Origin: Halobacteriovoraceae bacterium
GTDB taxonomy: Bacteria > Bdellovibrionota > Bacteriovoracia > Bacteriovoracales > Bacteriovoracaceae
Direction: 5' to 3'
DNA length: 64,000 bases
Assembly (NCBI GenBank): GCA_020635115.1
Contig: JACKAK010000008.1
Location: 124,001 to 188,000 of the forward strand
In this document: in pieces, positions 24,600 to 33,898 of the stretch
Layout of the letters: each line of letters begins with the position of its first letter
Position numbering within the stretch: the first letter of the stretch is position 1
Notes under the pieces: model-generated
The model's input: only the letters and a program-made list of their open reading frames with translations
Database searches by the model: none
What the model was told of the DNA's origin: nothing
Program-made: the position numbers and the translations under genes

Positions 24600-24610
24600 T
24601 TTGGCGTCAT
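24600..24610 (+). repeat. Direct repeat TTTGGCGTCAT, copy 2 (candidate operator)
   Basis: Second exact copy, 17 bases before the regulator ATG at 24628, where a bound protein could block its own transcription or translation. Confidence 0.5.
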
Positions 24611-24627
24611 TATGCTAAAATTATTTT

Positions 24628-25473
24628 ATGAGTAAGCCAAATATTTTCAAATTTTCAAATTATCGAATTTTCTTAAATGAGCTATTTTTGGCAAAGAAGA
24701 ACGATCTTGTTAAATATTCATACCGCCAACTGGCCAGGGATGCTGGATACATCACTTCAGATCACTTTCAGAGAATTGTAAAAGGAAAGAGAAATCTCAC
24801 AAAGGATGGAGTAGAAAGATTCTCTAGGGTCTTTTCTCTCAATGAGACTGAAAAAAGATTTCTCATTAACTTGGTTGGATTTAATGATGCCAAAAAACAT
24901 GAGGTGAAAAAAGCTTACTTATCGAAACTTACTGAATTTCAACAATTTAAACAATTTAACCCTTATGTAGAAGAAAAGTTTAAGTATCTTTCACATTGGT
25001 ACTACGTTGCAATTCGAGAGCTCTCTTTATTACCCTCATTCAATGAAGACCCACGTTGGATTGCTTCACAATTATCACCAAAAGTATCTTTGCAAGAAAT
25101 AATGCAAGCAATTATCGATTTGCAAAACTTAGGACTCCTTAAAAGAGACATCAATGGACAACTCGTCACTGGGCAGGAGAGGAAAATAGATATGGGGCAA
25201 GAAGTTTATTCAACAATTGCCATTAACTATCACCAAGAAATGATTGAACAAGCGAAGAGTAGCATTGAAAGATTTGATAGATCTTTAAGAAATATTTCAT
25301 GTGTCACTTTTCCTTTCACAATCAAAAATGTCGAACAAATCAAAGAAATGATTGTTGATTTTCAACAAAAAGTTATGAATGTCTGCCAACAAGAGAAAAA
25401 TGCAGATTCAATTTATCAGTTCAACCTTCAGCTTTTTCCTCTAACATTAGTACATGACAAAACAAGAGCTTGA
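24628..25473 (+). CDS. TIGR02147-family transcriptional regulator
   Basis: 281 aa. The N-terminal pattern FSNYRIFLNELFLAKK, with SYRQLARDAGY, HFQRIVKGKRNLTKDG and FSRVFSLNETEKRFL, is the HTH-containing start of this family, best known from Fibrobacter and very common in Bdellovibrionota. The C-terminal part (about 95-275) contains a second winged-helix-like segment (DLQNLGLLKRDINGQ) and a ligand or dimerisation region. It probably controls the divergent nitroreductase, perhaps through the TTTGGCGTCAT repeats (inference). The downstream 281-base gap holds no gene I can support. Confidence 0.87.
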   Translation: MSKPNIFKFSNYRIFLNELFLAKKNDLVKYSYRQLARDAGYITSDHFQRIVKGKRNLTKDGVERFSRVFSLNETEKRFLINLVGFNDAKKHEVKKAYLSKLTEFQQFKQFNPYVEEKFKYLSHWYYVAIRELSLLPSFNEDPRWIASQLSPKVSLQEIMQAIIDLQNLGLLKRDINGQLVTGQERKIDMGQEVYSTIAINYHQEMIEQAKSSIERFDRSLRNISCVTFPFTIKNVEQIKEMIVDFQQKVMNVCQQEKNADSIYQFNLQLFPLTLVHDKTRA

Positions 25474-25754
25474 TAGAGGGAAATTAGAGTTGCTTATAGA
25501 CTTTCTAAAAATAAGGTACTTACTCTTTCAAGTAAGTTGTCTCTGATCATTTTTTGAGGCATAAAAAAAATTAAAGACTGTAGGTGCCCACAATAATCGC
25601 AACATATAATTTTATGTTTATACTTATAAAAACAAGCAGATAGTGTTTTCTAGGATTTAAGTTAGCGTCGTCTCAGATATTGGGTCTAAAATAGTTTGCA
25701 AAGGTCTATTAGAAATAAATTTATTATAAGTTATTTTAAATACTTGGAGAATTT

Positions 25755-28271
25755 ATGAAGATATATTCACTGTTGTTTTTATATATCGGAATTGTTTTTT
25801 TTACTGGCTGTATTGAAAATCAAGTTCAAAACAAATCTCTGCTTAAGGATATTATTTCTGGGGAGAATCTTGTACTGTATAAGATCTATTCCTCTGGAAA
25901 CATTTATCGTTTGTCTATTAATAATACAGGATCTGCTATATCTAAACCAATATCAATTAACATTTATCATTCTGAATCTGATCAGAAAATTTTAGTTTAC
26001 TCCTTTAAACTAGAAGAGATGAACCCTGGATCAAGCACTTCTAAAGAAACAAATATATCAATTAACCAATTTTCAACTGGATCCATATATGTTTGTTTTG
26101 ATGGAGAAAATAATTATAAACCATATACTGATCAGTGTAAGTCCTTTGACTTAAATGATCTAAATTGTGGGAGTATTTCTAACAATTCCAAAGAGTCAAG
26201 AACGCGGTATGTTTCTCCTCAGGTTGAATTTGGACAGTCGTGTGTTTCTGAAGTTCAAAGAAGATCTTGTTCAAATGGGGTCCTTTCTTCTTGGTCCGGA
26301 TCTTATATTTATGATGAATGCGTCGTAGCTGACCAAGTTGTTGTAGGTTGCGGAGAATTATCAAATGGACAAACAGAGTCAAGAACACGATATGCTTCAG
26401 CAAAGGTCGAATATGGAAAATCATGTGTATCTGAAGTTCAAACAAGGTCTTGTTCAAGTGGGGCCCTTTCTTCTTGGTCTGGATCTTATAGCTTTGACAA
26501 TTGTCATGTTGGATCAAGTCCTGCATCTTTTGAATTTTTAAGTTTTTCATCTGATTCAACTTCTATTAATCTAAACGGTGGCCTGACTACAAATTTTAGC
26601 ATTAAGAATGTGGGTGATATTCCTTCTAACACAGCATCGATTACATTTTTTCTATCAACTGATAATTTAAAATCACCTGACAATGATAAATATTTAGCTG
26701 GACAAAGTTTTACAATTGGTTCAAACCAAACATTTTCGGGATCATATACAATTCAAAATTTCAAAGATATTGGAAACTATTATATATATGGGTGTTTAAC
26801 TCCCTCTATTGCAACACCAGATTATTCTAAATATTGCTCATCAATGGTTAGTCTCAGTGTTTTGCCTGAAAAGAAAGCTAACTTAATTATAGAATCTATG
26901 GCCCCTACAAAAAAGATATTTTCACCTCAAGAATTTATAAGCTTCAATGTAAATATCAAAAACATTGGTACAGCTGATAGTTCCTCCACGTTTTTTTATA
27001 TCAAGCAAGTAAACATAAATGATAACCCTACAGTTGTTCAAAAAAATATAGGATCTATTCCTGCTGGTCAAAGTTCCATCTTTACAATAGAGCTCAATGA
27101 CAAACTCGTTGAAAATGATTACTCTTTTTACGGACAAATCGCAACATTTACTGCGGAAAGCAGTTCTCAAGATAACATATCATCTTCCCTGAAAGTTCTG
27201 GTGCAAGATAATACCCCTATCGTTTTTGAAAATTGGGACCCCGTCATTCAGGGAGTTCAAATTGTATCAACTCCTTCACAACAGTATAATGTGTCACAAT
27301 TACCTTTAGAACTCGCTGCTGTTAAAGAAGACATTTCATATGAATGGGGTGTTTATGGTATCGATAATATAGACAATTCTAATTTTAAAATAGTTCCCAA
27401 CGGAAATTTTGCAGAAATTGATTGGTCCACACAAAATAGATATGGATTATTTGTAAATATTAAATACAAGAATTTAGAAAAAGAAATTTCAAAAGAAATT
27501 ATTGTAGAAAACTCTCCGGATGCGAAACTTTCGATCAAAAGTTTTAGTTTTACAGATGGATCAACTGAAATGATTCCTGAGTTCTATAGTGGAAATCAGA
27601 TGTTTCAAATTAAAGCTGAGATTGACCATAACTACCAATTTTCAATTTTCGCATCCTATAACGTGAAAATATATCACTCTATGGATAATAATTTATCATT
27701 TACTAATGATGAATTAATTTCAGATTCTTATAACCAAGAGGGTCTTGACCCCGGGGCAAATAAAAGCTTTAGTTTTAAAAGATTTCTACCTGAAGAAGTA
27801 GGGATTCATTATTACTTCATATGTGTAGGATTAGTTGGACAAGAGGAATATAACTGTTCTTCACATTCAATCAAAATAAACATGCGCCCTATGCCAAATC
27901 CAATATTGAAAAGTATAACTGTGAACGGGAAAAGTGGTGAGGTTAATTTAACAAATGTCAGTGATGCAAATTTTTTAATAACTGCCAACGTTGTAAATGA
28001 TGGTGACATTGCGACAACTGAGGATGTTATCATCAATTATTATAGATCTACCGATGATGAATATTTCTCACCTGAAAATGATGAGCTATATGGATCAAGA
28101 AATGTTTCCATTCTTGAAGCTGGCGAATCAGGTGGTTGGGGATATACATTTCCCAAACCAACAACTCCTGGAACCTATTATTATGGGGCATGTGTTACAA
28201 CTGCAGGATTAGATAAATTTAGAACGGACAACTGCTCACCAGTGAATCCTATTAAGGTTATTATAGACTGA
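25755..28271 (+). CDS. Surface lipoprotein with Cys-rich tandem repeat and CARDB-like domains
   Basis: 838 aa. The signal peptide ends in a lipobox (FFTGC). Two ~54-residue Cys-rich repeats (about 136-189 and 197-250) share ESRTRY, SCVSEVQ and LSSWSGSY and are also similar at DNA level, so they come from a recent internal duplication. The rest contains three or four CARDB-like adhesion domains, marked by phrases such as FSIKNVGD, FNVNIKNIG and FLSTDNLK/YRSTDDEY. Similar proteins are surface adhesins or binding proteins. An AGAA-type ribosome binding site (TTGGAGAA) precedes the ATG. A strong terminator follows. Confidence 0.83.
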   Translation: MKIYSLLFLYIGIVFFTGCIENQVQNKSLLKDIISGENLVLYKIYSSGNIYRLSINNTGSAISKPISINIYHSESDQKILVYSFKLEEMNPGSSTSKETNISINQFSTGSIYVCFDGENNYKPYTDQCKSFDLNDLNCGSISNNSKESRTRYVSPQVEFGQSCVSEVQRRSCSNGVLSSWSGSYIYDECVVADQVVVGCGELSNGQTESRTRYASAKVEYGKSCVSEVQTRSCSSGALSSWSGSYSFDNCHVGSSPASFEFLSFSSDSTSINLNGGLTTNFSIKNVGDIPSNTASITFFLSTDNLKSPDNDKYLAGQSFTIGSNQTFSGSYTIQNFKDIGNYYIYGCLTPSIATPDYSKYCSSMVSLSVLPEKKANLIIESMAPTKKIFSPQEFISFNVNIKNIGTADSSSTFFYIKQVNINDNPTVVQKNIGSIPAGQSSIFTIELNDKLVENDYSFYGQIATFTAESSSQDNISSSLKVLVQDNTPIVFENWDPVIQGVQIVSTPSQQYNVSQLPLELAAVKEDISYEWGVYGIDNIDNSNFKIVPNGNFAEIDWSTQNRYGLFVNIKYKNLEKEISKEIIVENSPDAKLSIKSFSFTDGSTEMIPEFYSGNQMFQIKAEIDHNYQFSIFASYNVKIYHSMDNNLSFTNDELISDSYNQEGLDPGANKSFSFKRFLPEEVGIHYYFICVGLVGQEEYNCSSHSIKINMRPMPNPILKSITVNGKSGEVNLTNVSDANFLITANVVNDGDIATTEDVIINYYRSTDDEYFSPENDELYGSRNVSILEAGESGGWGYTFPKPTTPGTYYYGACVTTAGLDKFRTDNCSPVNPIKVIID

Positions 28272-28286
28272 AATTTTTACTTACAA

Positions 28287-28322
28287 ATAAACTAACACTT
28301 TAAAATTAAAGTGTTAGTTTAT
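28287..28322. terminator. Bidirectional intrinsic terminator
   Basis: A 16-bp perfect inverted repeat (28287-28302 with 28307-28322, core AACTAACACTTT/AAAGTGTTAGTT) with a 4-base loop. It lies between the convergent lipoprotein gene and the exported repeat protein. Confidence 0.88.
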
Positions 28323-28352
28323 TTAATTTTGATATTTGTAACTTAATTAGTT

Positions 28353-28940
28353 CTAATTAAAATCACTAATTCCTGCTGAACCTCTATTTTTGTAAGTTGC
28401 CTTAGCTAAAGATAAGCAAAGTGCCTTTATTTCAGTAACATTCTCTGCGTAAAGTCTACCAATAATATATTGCCCATAGGTGAAATCTGGATCATCATCT
28501 ATATGGCAAATAGCACTTGTTAATCTATCCCTGCGAGGCAATCGTATTGCTTTTACATCGCTAAGAGTATATGACGAATAACTTCCAAACATCGCATAAG
28601 ATCGCTCATAACAGTCTTTGATAAGCTTCAAAAAATCACCTCTCACAATACCTCCATTAAACTGGCCAGGAGTGAAATCAAGATCATCATCTATCCAACA
28701 GATTCCTTCATACTCTACTTTTTGATTATATCCTGGAGGACCGGGTCTTATATCTTGATCTTCAATGTAGGTGAGAATTTGGTTATAAGAACTAAGTATT
28801 CTTTGTTTTTGATCCTGGTTTAAGTTATAGAATTTTCTTTCAATTAAATTGGCCACAAAAAAGGCCTTCTGAATTAACTCATCTTTAGATTGAGCTAGTA
28901 TTTGAAATGAAATTAAAAATAAAAATATTACATTTTTCAT
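28353..28940 (-). CDS. Exported protein with two Cys-flanked acidic repeats
   Basis: 195 aa with a signal peptide (MKNVIFLFLISFQILAQ). Two ~32-residue units (about 81-112 and 144-175) share C-x-IDDD-x-DFTxGQ and end in a Cys, so each could form a disulphide-closed loop. The acidic DDDxD run suggests metal (Ca2+) binding, but this is only a guess. I do not recognise a named family. GPPGY lies just before the first unit. The bidirectional terminator at 28287-28322 serves its 3' end. Confidence 0.7.
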   Translation of the reverse strand: MKNVIFLFLISFQILAQSKDELIQKAFFVANLIERKFYNLNQDQKQRILSSYNQILTYIEDQDIRPGPPGYNQKVEYEGICWIDDDLDFTPGQFNGGIVRGDFLKLIKDCYERSYAMFGSYSSYTLSDVKAIRLPRRDRLTSAICHIDDDPDFTYGQYIIGRLYAENVTEIKALCLSLAKATYKNRGSAGISDFN

Positions 28941-29027
28941 AGAATCTTCCTTGATTATTATTAGTTTAGAATCAATTATCTTTTTAAGATTGTCTTCAAA
29001 AAGTTTTTAACATAAACTTTCAATTTG

Positions 29028-30317
29028 TTAAGAAGCTTTTGGTTCAGAATATTTATTGCTGGTGATATTTTTAATGTTGAGCTTTAAGATGGGGTATTTT
29101 TCAATGATTTCTAAAAAATCAGACTTATTTAATCTATAAGTATCACAATAGGAACGTGCTTTTACATCTGCATTCCTTACGGTTTTTTCCATGAGGGCCA
29201 TTTCACCAAAAAACTGTCCATCATTTAAAGTGGCCACAAGGTGCTTTTTTGATCCATCTTTTTCAGGCGTAAAAATGTCAACAGTACCATGTGACAAAAC
29301 ATACATTTCTTCACCAATTTCACCACAAGAAATAATTGTTTGGCCGGGAGAGAATGAAAATTGCTCTAATACATTTGCAATATCTTTAAGGCATACGGCC
29401 CCACAGTTTTTAAAAAGAGGAATTTCAGCAATAAGTTTAATATTCATATATGTTTGAATTTCACTTTGAAGTGCCGTTGGCAACTCTGAAATAATCTGAG
29501 TGTCATTGTCACTAAGTCTTTTTTGAAATATATGGTTGTAGTAACTTAATACTTCTTTTTGCAGGCCAATAGGAATATTATAATGCTTCATAAAAAGAGT
29601 AAGGTCATTTATTTTTTCTCTCGTTTTTTCTTTATGTTTATCAGCATTATCTATTAATTTGGCCACATTACCGATAACTAAACCGTAGACCCCAACCCCC
29701 AAGATCATTATAACCATTGTATAAAGCCTTGAAAGATTGGTTGTAGGAGTAATGTCTCCATAACCAATAGTGGTAAGTGTAGTGATGGCCCAGTAGAGAG
29801 ATTTGTTATAATTGGTAAAATTATCAATTTCATGAAATGGTGTAAGAATTTGCCATCCACATGCAATCCAGTGAATCGCGACAATGATAGAAACTAATAC
29901 ACTTGAAAATCGAATTGTCGTTGGAAGTACTGTAAGGCCACTTAAGATTGAAAATTCTTTAATGAGTCTTATTATTCTAAATAGTCTGAGAAGTCTTAAG
30001 ATCTTAAAAATTGATAATACCGGAAAGATAGTCGCAAGTAGCTCATAGGGGATAGCTGCAAGTGCTTCTATAATATAAAGTCCATAACGTTTTGATTTTG
30101 GCCATTTATATATTTTTTTATCATTTTTTAATAAGAAACGTACAAAATCAAATCCAAAAACGATTGAAATGAATACATCAATTACAATCTGAACCGATGA
30201 AATATTCAATTTGTATGCATAACTTAAAGGGGCCTCAATTGCTACGTAAGTGATACAAATCGCAACACCAAGTCTCCAAATAAGATCTTTTTTATTCTTT
30301 ATACTTATACTGACCAT
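29028..30317 (-). CDS. Cyclic-nucleotide-gated potassium channel
   Basis: 429 aa. Six hydrophobic segments include an Arg-rich S4-like helix (LRLLRLFRIIRLI). The pore loop has the selectivity filter TTIGYGD near residue 190. A C-linker (about 230-300) leads to a cyclic-nucleotide-binding domain (about 305-420) with GQFFGEMALMEK and the phosphate-binding Arg in VRNADVKA. It should conduct K+ across the inner membrane under cAMP or cGMP control. It starts six bases after the globin-like gene, in the same operon. The class III cyclase at 12.5 kb is a plausible ligand source. Confidence 0.93.
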   Translation of the reverse strand: MVSISIKNKKDLIWRLGVAICITYVAIEAPLSYAYKLNISSVQIVIDVFISIVFGFDFVRFLLKNDKKIYKWPKSKRYGLYIIEALAAIPYELLATIFPVLSIFKILRLLRLFRIIRLIKEFSILSGLTVLPTTIRFSSVLVSIIVAIHWIACGWQILTPFHEIDNFTNYNKSLYWAITTLTTIGYGDITPTTNLSRLYTMVIMILGVGVYGLVIGNVAKLIDNADKHKEKTREKINDLTLFMKHYNIPIGLQKEVLSYYNHIFQKRLSDNDTQIISELPTALQSEIQTYMNIKLIAEIPLFKNCGAVCLKDIANVLEQFSFSPGQTIISCGEIGEEMYVLSHGTVDIFTPEKDGSKKHLVATLNDGQFFGEMALMEKTVRNADVKARSYCDTYRLNKSDFLEIIEKYPILKLNIKNITSNKYSEPKAS

Positions 30318-30323
30318 TGTAAA

Positions 30324-31367
30324 TTATGAAGCTTTTTTTAATTCTGCTTCGATTTTTCTAAGCTCTTTACTAATTTCTTCTCTTATTATTTTTTTAATAA
30401 TTTTTCTTACATAAGTTCTAATGAAAGTCACATTTTCAGTTATTTGACCAGCAATGTCCGATTCAAAAGATTGATCACTTAACTCATCTTCAATAGGAGG
30501 ACTTTTGTTAAACACTCCCTCTTTTACATGTTTCATTGTTTCATCGAGAAGTTCTGATTCAATATTTTTCATTGGCAATTTAACCTGTTTTTCTGAAATA
30601 AATATCTCTTCATTGCTACTTTCTTCATCTTCTTTTTCCGCTTTCTCATCTCTTAACATATCAATGGTATCATCGGCCTCACTCTGATGTTCTGTTCGAT
30701 CCAATTCATCTCTAAGGGGTCTATCACTATTTTCGATTTGAGAATTTATTCCTGATAATAAATCCATATGATCATCTTCTGACAAATTTAACTCTAAAAC
30801 AGTATTTTCGTTATCGGGTTGAATTTCTTCTTCAATTTCTTCCTCTCTTGTAACTTCTTCAGGTACAACAATTTCATCTTCTAAAAGAGGATTTTCATCT
30901 ATTTCCTCAGAAAATATTTCCTTAACTTCTTGTACAGTTTGTATATCTTCACTTATAGAAGGTCTAGTAAGCTCACTTGATACACCGGCCTTAAATATAT
31001 CTAAAATGACGGCCCAATTTGATTTATATTCATCATTCCATAATTCTTCAAAATAGTCTTCCAGAGACTTTTCAAAAGCATTTCGAATGATTTCCCGCTG
31101 TTCTGATGTGATATCTTCCTTAATATACACTCTTGCAACTTCATCACAAAGCCCTCTAAGTTGTAAGAGATTGTTTACATTTTGTGAGACTTCATCAAAA
31201 AAACGATACACAAAGTTTTTATTTTCACTTATGGTTTTTTCATTAAACAAATTTTTAGGGTCTACATCAAAAAAAAGAAGGTTATTAAAAAAGAGTTCAT
31301 AAAAAACTTCTCGATTTGGTATGAGAAGATTGATTGACTCCTTGATAACATCGATATCAACTAACAA
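30324..31367 (-). CDS. Globin-like N-terminal domain with long acidic linker
   Basis: 347 aa; starts at TTG 31367 with a good GGAGG ribosome binding site. Residues 1-140 match the helical pattern of a bacterial globin: an A-helix ES-INLLIPNREVFYELFF, then NLFN, LLQLRGLCDEVARVYI and FEELWNDEYKSNWA near the end. The proximal heme His (expected within LRGLCDEVARV) is missing, Val at that place, so it is probably a heme-free globin sensor, as in stressosome RsbR-type proteins. A very acidic, disordered-looking linker (about 150-270) and a charged C-terminal helix follow. It is cotranscribed with the CNG channel. A weak sigma28-like promoter (TAAATCAA-N11-TCCGATAG; 31420 to 31394, minus strand) lies upstream. 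Confidence 0.6.
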   Translation of the reverse strand: MLVDIDVIKESINLLIPNREVFYELFFNNLLFFDVDPKNLFNEKTISENKNFVYRFFDEVSQNVNNLLQLRGLCDEVARVYIKEDITSEQREIIRNAFEKSLEDYFEELWNDEYKSNWAVILDIFKAGVSSELTRPSISEDIQTVQEVKEIFSEEIDENPLLEDEIVVPEEVTREEEIEEEIQPDNENTVLELNLSEDDHMDLLSGINSQIENSDRPLRDELDRTEHQSEADDTIDMLRDEKAEKEDEESSNEEIFISEKQVKLPMKNIESELLDETMKHVKEGVFNKSPPIEDELSDQSFESDIAGQITENVTFIRTYVRKIIKKIIREEISKELRKIEAELKKAS

Positions 31368-31417
31368 ATTTACCTCCAGATATATACACTTATCTATCGG
31401 ATTTATTTTGTATTGAT

Positions 31418-32386
31418 TTATAGGAGATTATTAAAGTTTTCTTTTTTTAACTTAATATCCTGAACTATTGAGTCAACTACTTGTTGAGTTGTTGGAATAT
31501 CATGAATCATGCTTGCAATTTGACCTATTTCAAGCTCACCATTTTCGATGTCTCCTTCAAACATACCTGCTTTAGCTTTTCCTTTTCCAAGAAAATCGCT
31601 CAAGGTTTGACTACTAGCACCTTGATCCTCTAGATTTTGAATAGCTTGAGTCAATTTATTTTCAAGTAGCCTAACTGGTATAGATTTTTTCATAAGAAGT
31701 TTTGTGGAACCAGGACTGCTTTTTAATATTAATTTTTTAAAATTTTCATGAGCACTGGATTCTGTGGTGAGCACAAACCTAGTTCCCATTTGAACGCCCA
31801 AAGCACCTAGGGCAAAAGATGCTAACACTCCTCTAGCGTCTGCAATTCCACCTGCGGCAACCACAGGGATATCCACGCAATCGACAACTTGAGGAATTAG
31901 ACACATTGTTGTTATTTCTTCACGTCCGTTATGACCGCCGGCCTCAAAACCTTCTGCGACAACTAGGTCAACTCCAGATTCCTGAGACTTGATCGCAAAT
32001 TTTGGGGACGATACCACATGTGCAACTTTGCATTTTTCCGATTTTAAAATAGAAGTATATTCTTTAGGATTTCCTGCGGAAGTGAAAAAATTTTTTACTC
32101 CTAATCGCAAAGCTATCTCTATTTGTTTAGCACTATAAGGTGTAAAAATTGGAATATTCACACCAAAAGGTTTGTCTGTAAGACTTTTAAGTTTCTTTAA
32201 ATTTTCTTCAAATAGGTCTGGTTTCATTGAACCGGCCCCAAGTAGACCGAGACAACCGGCATTGCTCACTGCCGCTGCTAATTTGGGCCCTGAAACCCAA
32301 ACCATTCCGCCTTGGATTATTGGATATTTTATTCCAAATATTTTTCTTATGGGATTACTTTCGCAAAATGGATTTTTATTCGTCAT
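31418..32386 (-). CDS. Nitronate monooxygenase / FabK-type flavoenzyme
   Basis: 322 aa TIM barrel. IIQGGMVWVS near the N terminus and EGFEAGGHNGREEITTM are the FMN-binding motifs of the 2-nitropropane dioxygenase/FabK family; GGIADARG and GTRF follow. Members oxidise nitronates or act as enoyl-ACP reductase II (FabK). The EAGGHxG segment fits both, so the substrate is uncertain. Its start overlaps the end of the MnmD-like gene by 11 bases, showing cotranscription. Confidence 0.88.
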   Translation of the reverse strand: MTNKNPFCESNPIRKIFGIKYPIIQGGMVWVSGPKLAAAVSNAGCLGLLGAGSMKPDLFEENLKKLKSLTDKPFGVNIPIFTPYSAKQIEIALRLGVKNFFTSAGNPKEYTSILKSEKCKVAHVVSSPKFAIKSQESGVDLVVAEGFEAGGHNGREEITTMCLIPQVVDCVDIPVVAAGGIADARGVLASFALGALGVQMGTRFVLTTESSAHENFKKLILKSSPGSTKLLMKKSIPVRLLENKLTQAIQNLEDQGASSQTLSDFLGKGKAKAGMFEGDIENGELEIGQIASMIHDIPTTQQVVDSIVQDIKLKKENFNNLL

Positions 32387-33137
32387 ATAGTATTTTTATT
32401 TCTTCAGACTTCAATTCCTCACAAATAGGCAACTCAATGTTATAAATAGGCGTTGCTCTTAGACAAGTCTTTTTTCTCCCATACCCAGGCCTTTCTTCAT
32501 ATAGCCAACCAGATTTAAGTAATGTCTTTTTAACAGATGCACTTGTACTATAAGTTCCAAGAATAGTATTTTCATGACTTTTTTGTCTGAGCATAGTGAA
32601 CCACTCGTAAGTCCAAAGAGATGGGTTTTTTTTCACAGAGAATGGGTCTTGATAGATAGCATCAAGTAGTGGAGGGATACTGTCGGTCATTTGCCTTATA
32701 TCTCCTAGAATAATTTTGATCCGGTAAAAGTTGTTGGTGTTTATCTCAAAATTAATTTCATTTGAAGTATGTCTTAGTTTTTCACTCTTATAATTACTCG
32801 AAGCTATCCCAAAACGTGCGAGTTCTGAATCTATTTCACAGCTGCAATAGTCAATATACTTAGCGCTGTAAATTTCATCGATTTTTTTTATTGTCGTTTC
32901 AAGACCTAGTCCAATCCCAAAGCCCATTTCAAATATTTGAATATGCGTTTGTTTTTCTAACTTTTCTATAATTTTACATCCATCAATATAATTATGAATG
33001 GTCTCTCCTGCAGCTCCACTTAGGGAATGTCCATCTTCATTATAGGCCTTTGAATGAAAACTAACAGATCCATCTTCAGTAAGATGTAGAGTGTATTTTG
33101 AAAAAGCTGTGCGAAGTGTTTTATCTTGATGATTCAT
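32376..33137 (-). CDS. mnmD: MnmD-type tRNA methyltransferase (DUF752 family)
   Basis: 253 aa. DGSVSFHSKAYNEDGHS with GAAGETIH at the start, the SAM-binding EMGFGIGLGLET and the late QDPFSVKKNP and YSTSASVKK stretches identify the methyltransferase half of bifunctional MnmC (MnmD). It methylates 5-aminomethyl-2-thiouridine at tRNA position 34. The oxidoreductase half of MnmC is absent, as in other stand-alone MnmD enzymes. It is upstream of and overlaps the NMO/FabK-like gene. Confidence 0.83.
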   Translation of the reverse strand: MNHQDKTLRTAFSKYTLHLTEDGSVSFHSKAYNEDGHSLSGAAGETIHNYIDGCKIIEKLEKQTHIQIFEMGFGIGLGLETTIKKIDEIYSAKYIDYCSCEIDSELARFGIASSNYKSEKLRHTSNEINFEINTNNFYRIKIILGDIRQMTDSIPPLLDAIYQDPFSVKKNPSLWTYEWFTMLRQKSHENTILGTYSTSASVKKTLLKSGWLYEERPGYGRKKTCLRATPIYNIELPICEELKSEEIKILYDE

Positions 33138-33223
33138 GTCGGGATAGATACATTTAAAAAATCAAAGTGGGAAGGGCCACTATTAGGCCATCGTGTATTT
33201 TTGTCGATAAGTGATATGTGAGT

Positions 33224-33898
33224 ATGAAGCTTTTTCAAACATTATTATTATTATTTCTATTAATTTCTTGTGGAAAACCACAAAAAGAAGTTATTCAAGA
33301 AATTTCAAGAATTGGAGATAAACTGAGTGCTCCAATTAGTTCAGAATCTCCGGTATTTGAAGAACTTCTGGCCATTTGCTCTGCTTTAAGATCTAAAGAA
33401 AGATGGTTTTCGGGAGTCTACGGCCCCTCAGAAGGTTTTCAATTCAGTTTTTCACATACCGATTGCGATGAGAGTAAAAATGTGAAAAAACAAAATGTAC
33501 ATGCTTTTTTAAAAGCAAAGGCTTCTCCTATTTTTTTTCAAACCACACAGGAGTTTTTTCTTAAAGAACTTCAAACTTCAAGCGACTGGCCTCATAATGT
33601 TCTTGGTAGGTTTTGTCCTGATTCACTTGGGAATTCGATTTCAACAAATATCTATCAAGATTTAAATTATATATATGAGTTTCAGATTCAATCTGGAATT
33701 GGAAAGTATTCTACTGTTTTTATAAATAAAGCTGATATCAGTAAGAAAATCATCCAGACAAATGAAATTATGGTTCGTTTAGAAGGTAATAAAAGAGAAT
33801 ATGGACTCGTGTATTATCATAAGCAAATTAAATTATGTAATGATGGAACAAAGGTTAGCTCGACTACTCAGAAACTGATTGAACTACCAAAGAAATGA
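33224..33898 (+). CDS. Lipoprotein of unknown function
   Basis: 224 aa from ATG 33224; a GTG two codons upstream is also open. The signal peptide ends in a lipobox (LLLISC). Three or four Cys residues (ICSAL, TDCD, RFCPD, LCND) could form disulphides. I do not recognise a family. Its TGA overlaps the ATG of the next gene, so the two are translationally coupled. GTCGATAA sits just upstream (33203-33210) without a convincing -35. Confidence 0.72.
   Translation: MKLFQTLLLLFLLISCGKPQKEVIQEISRIGDKLSAPISSESPVFEELLAICSALRSKERWFSGVYGPSEGFQFSFSHTDCDESKNVKKQNVHAFLKAKASPIFFQTTQEFFLKELQTSSDWPHNVLGRFCPDSLGNSISTNIYQDLNYIYEFQIQSGIGKYSTVFINKADISKKIIQTNEIMVRLEGNKREYGLVYYHKQIKLCNDGTKVSSTTQKLIELPKK

Noticed and set aside
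26179..26559. 126-codon antisense frame inside the CARDB lipoprotein
   Set aside because: It is a shadow of the Cys-rich repeat on the other strand; its own repeats follow from the sense gene.
33203..33210. GTCGATAA upstream of a lipoprotein as sigma28 promoter
   Set aside because: The -35 position at 11-base spacing is poor (TAGGCCAT). CGATAA alone is common by chance in such DNA.
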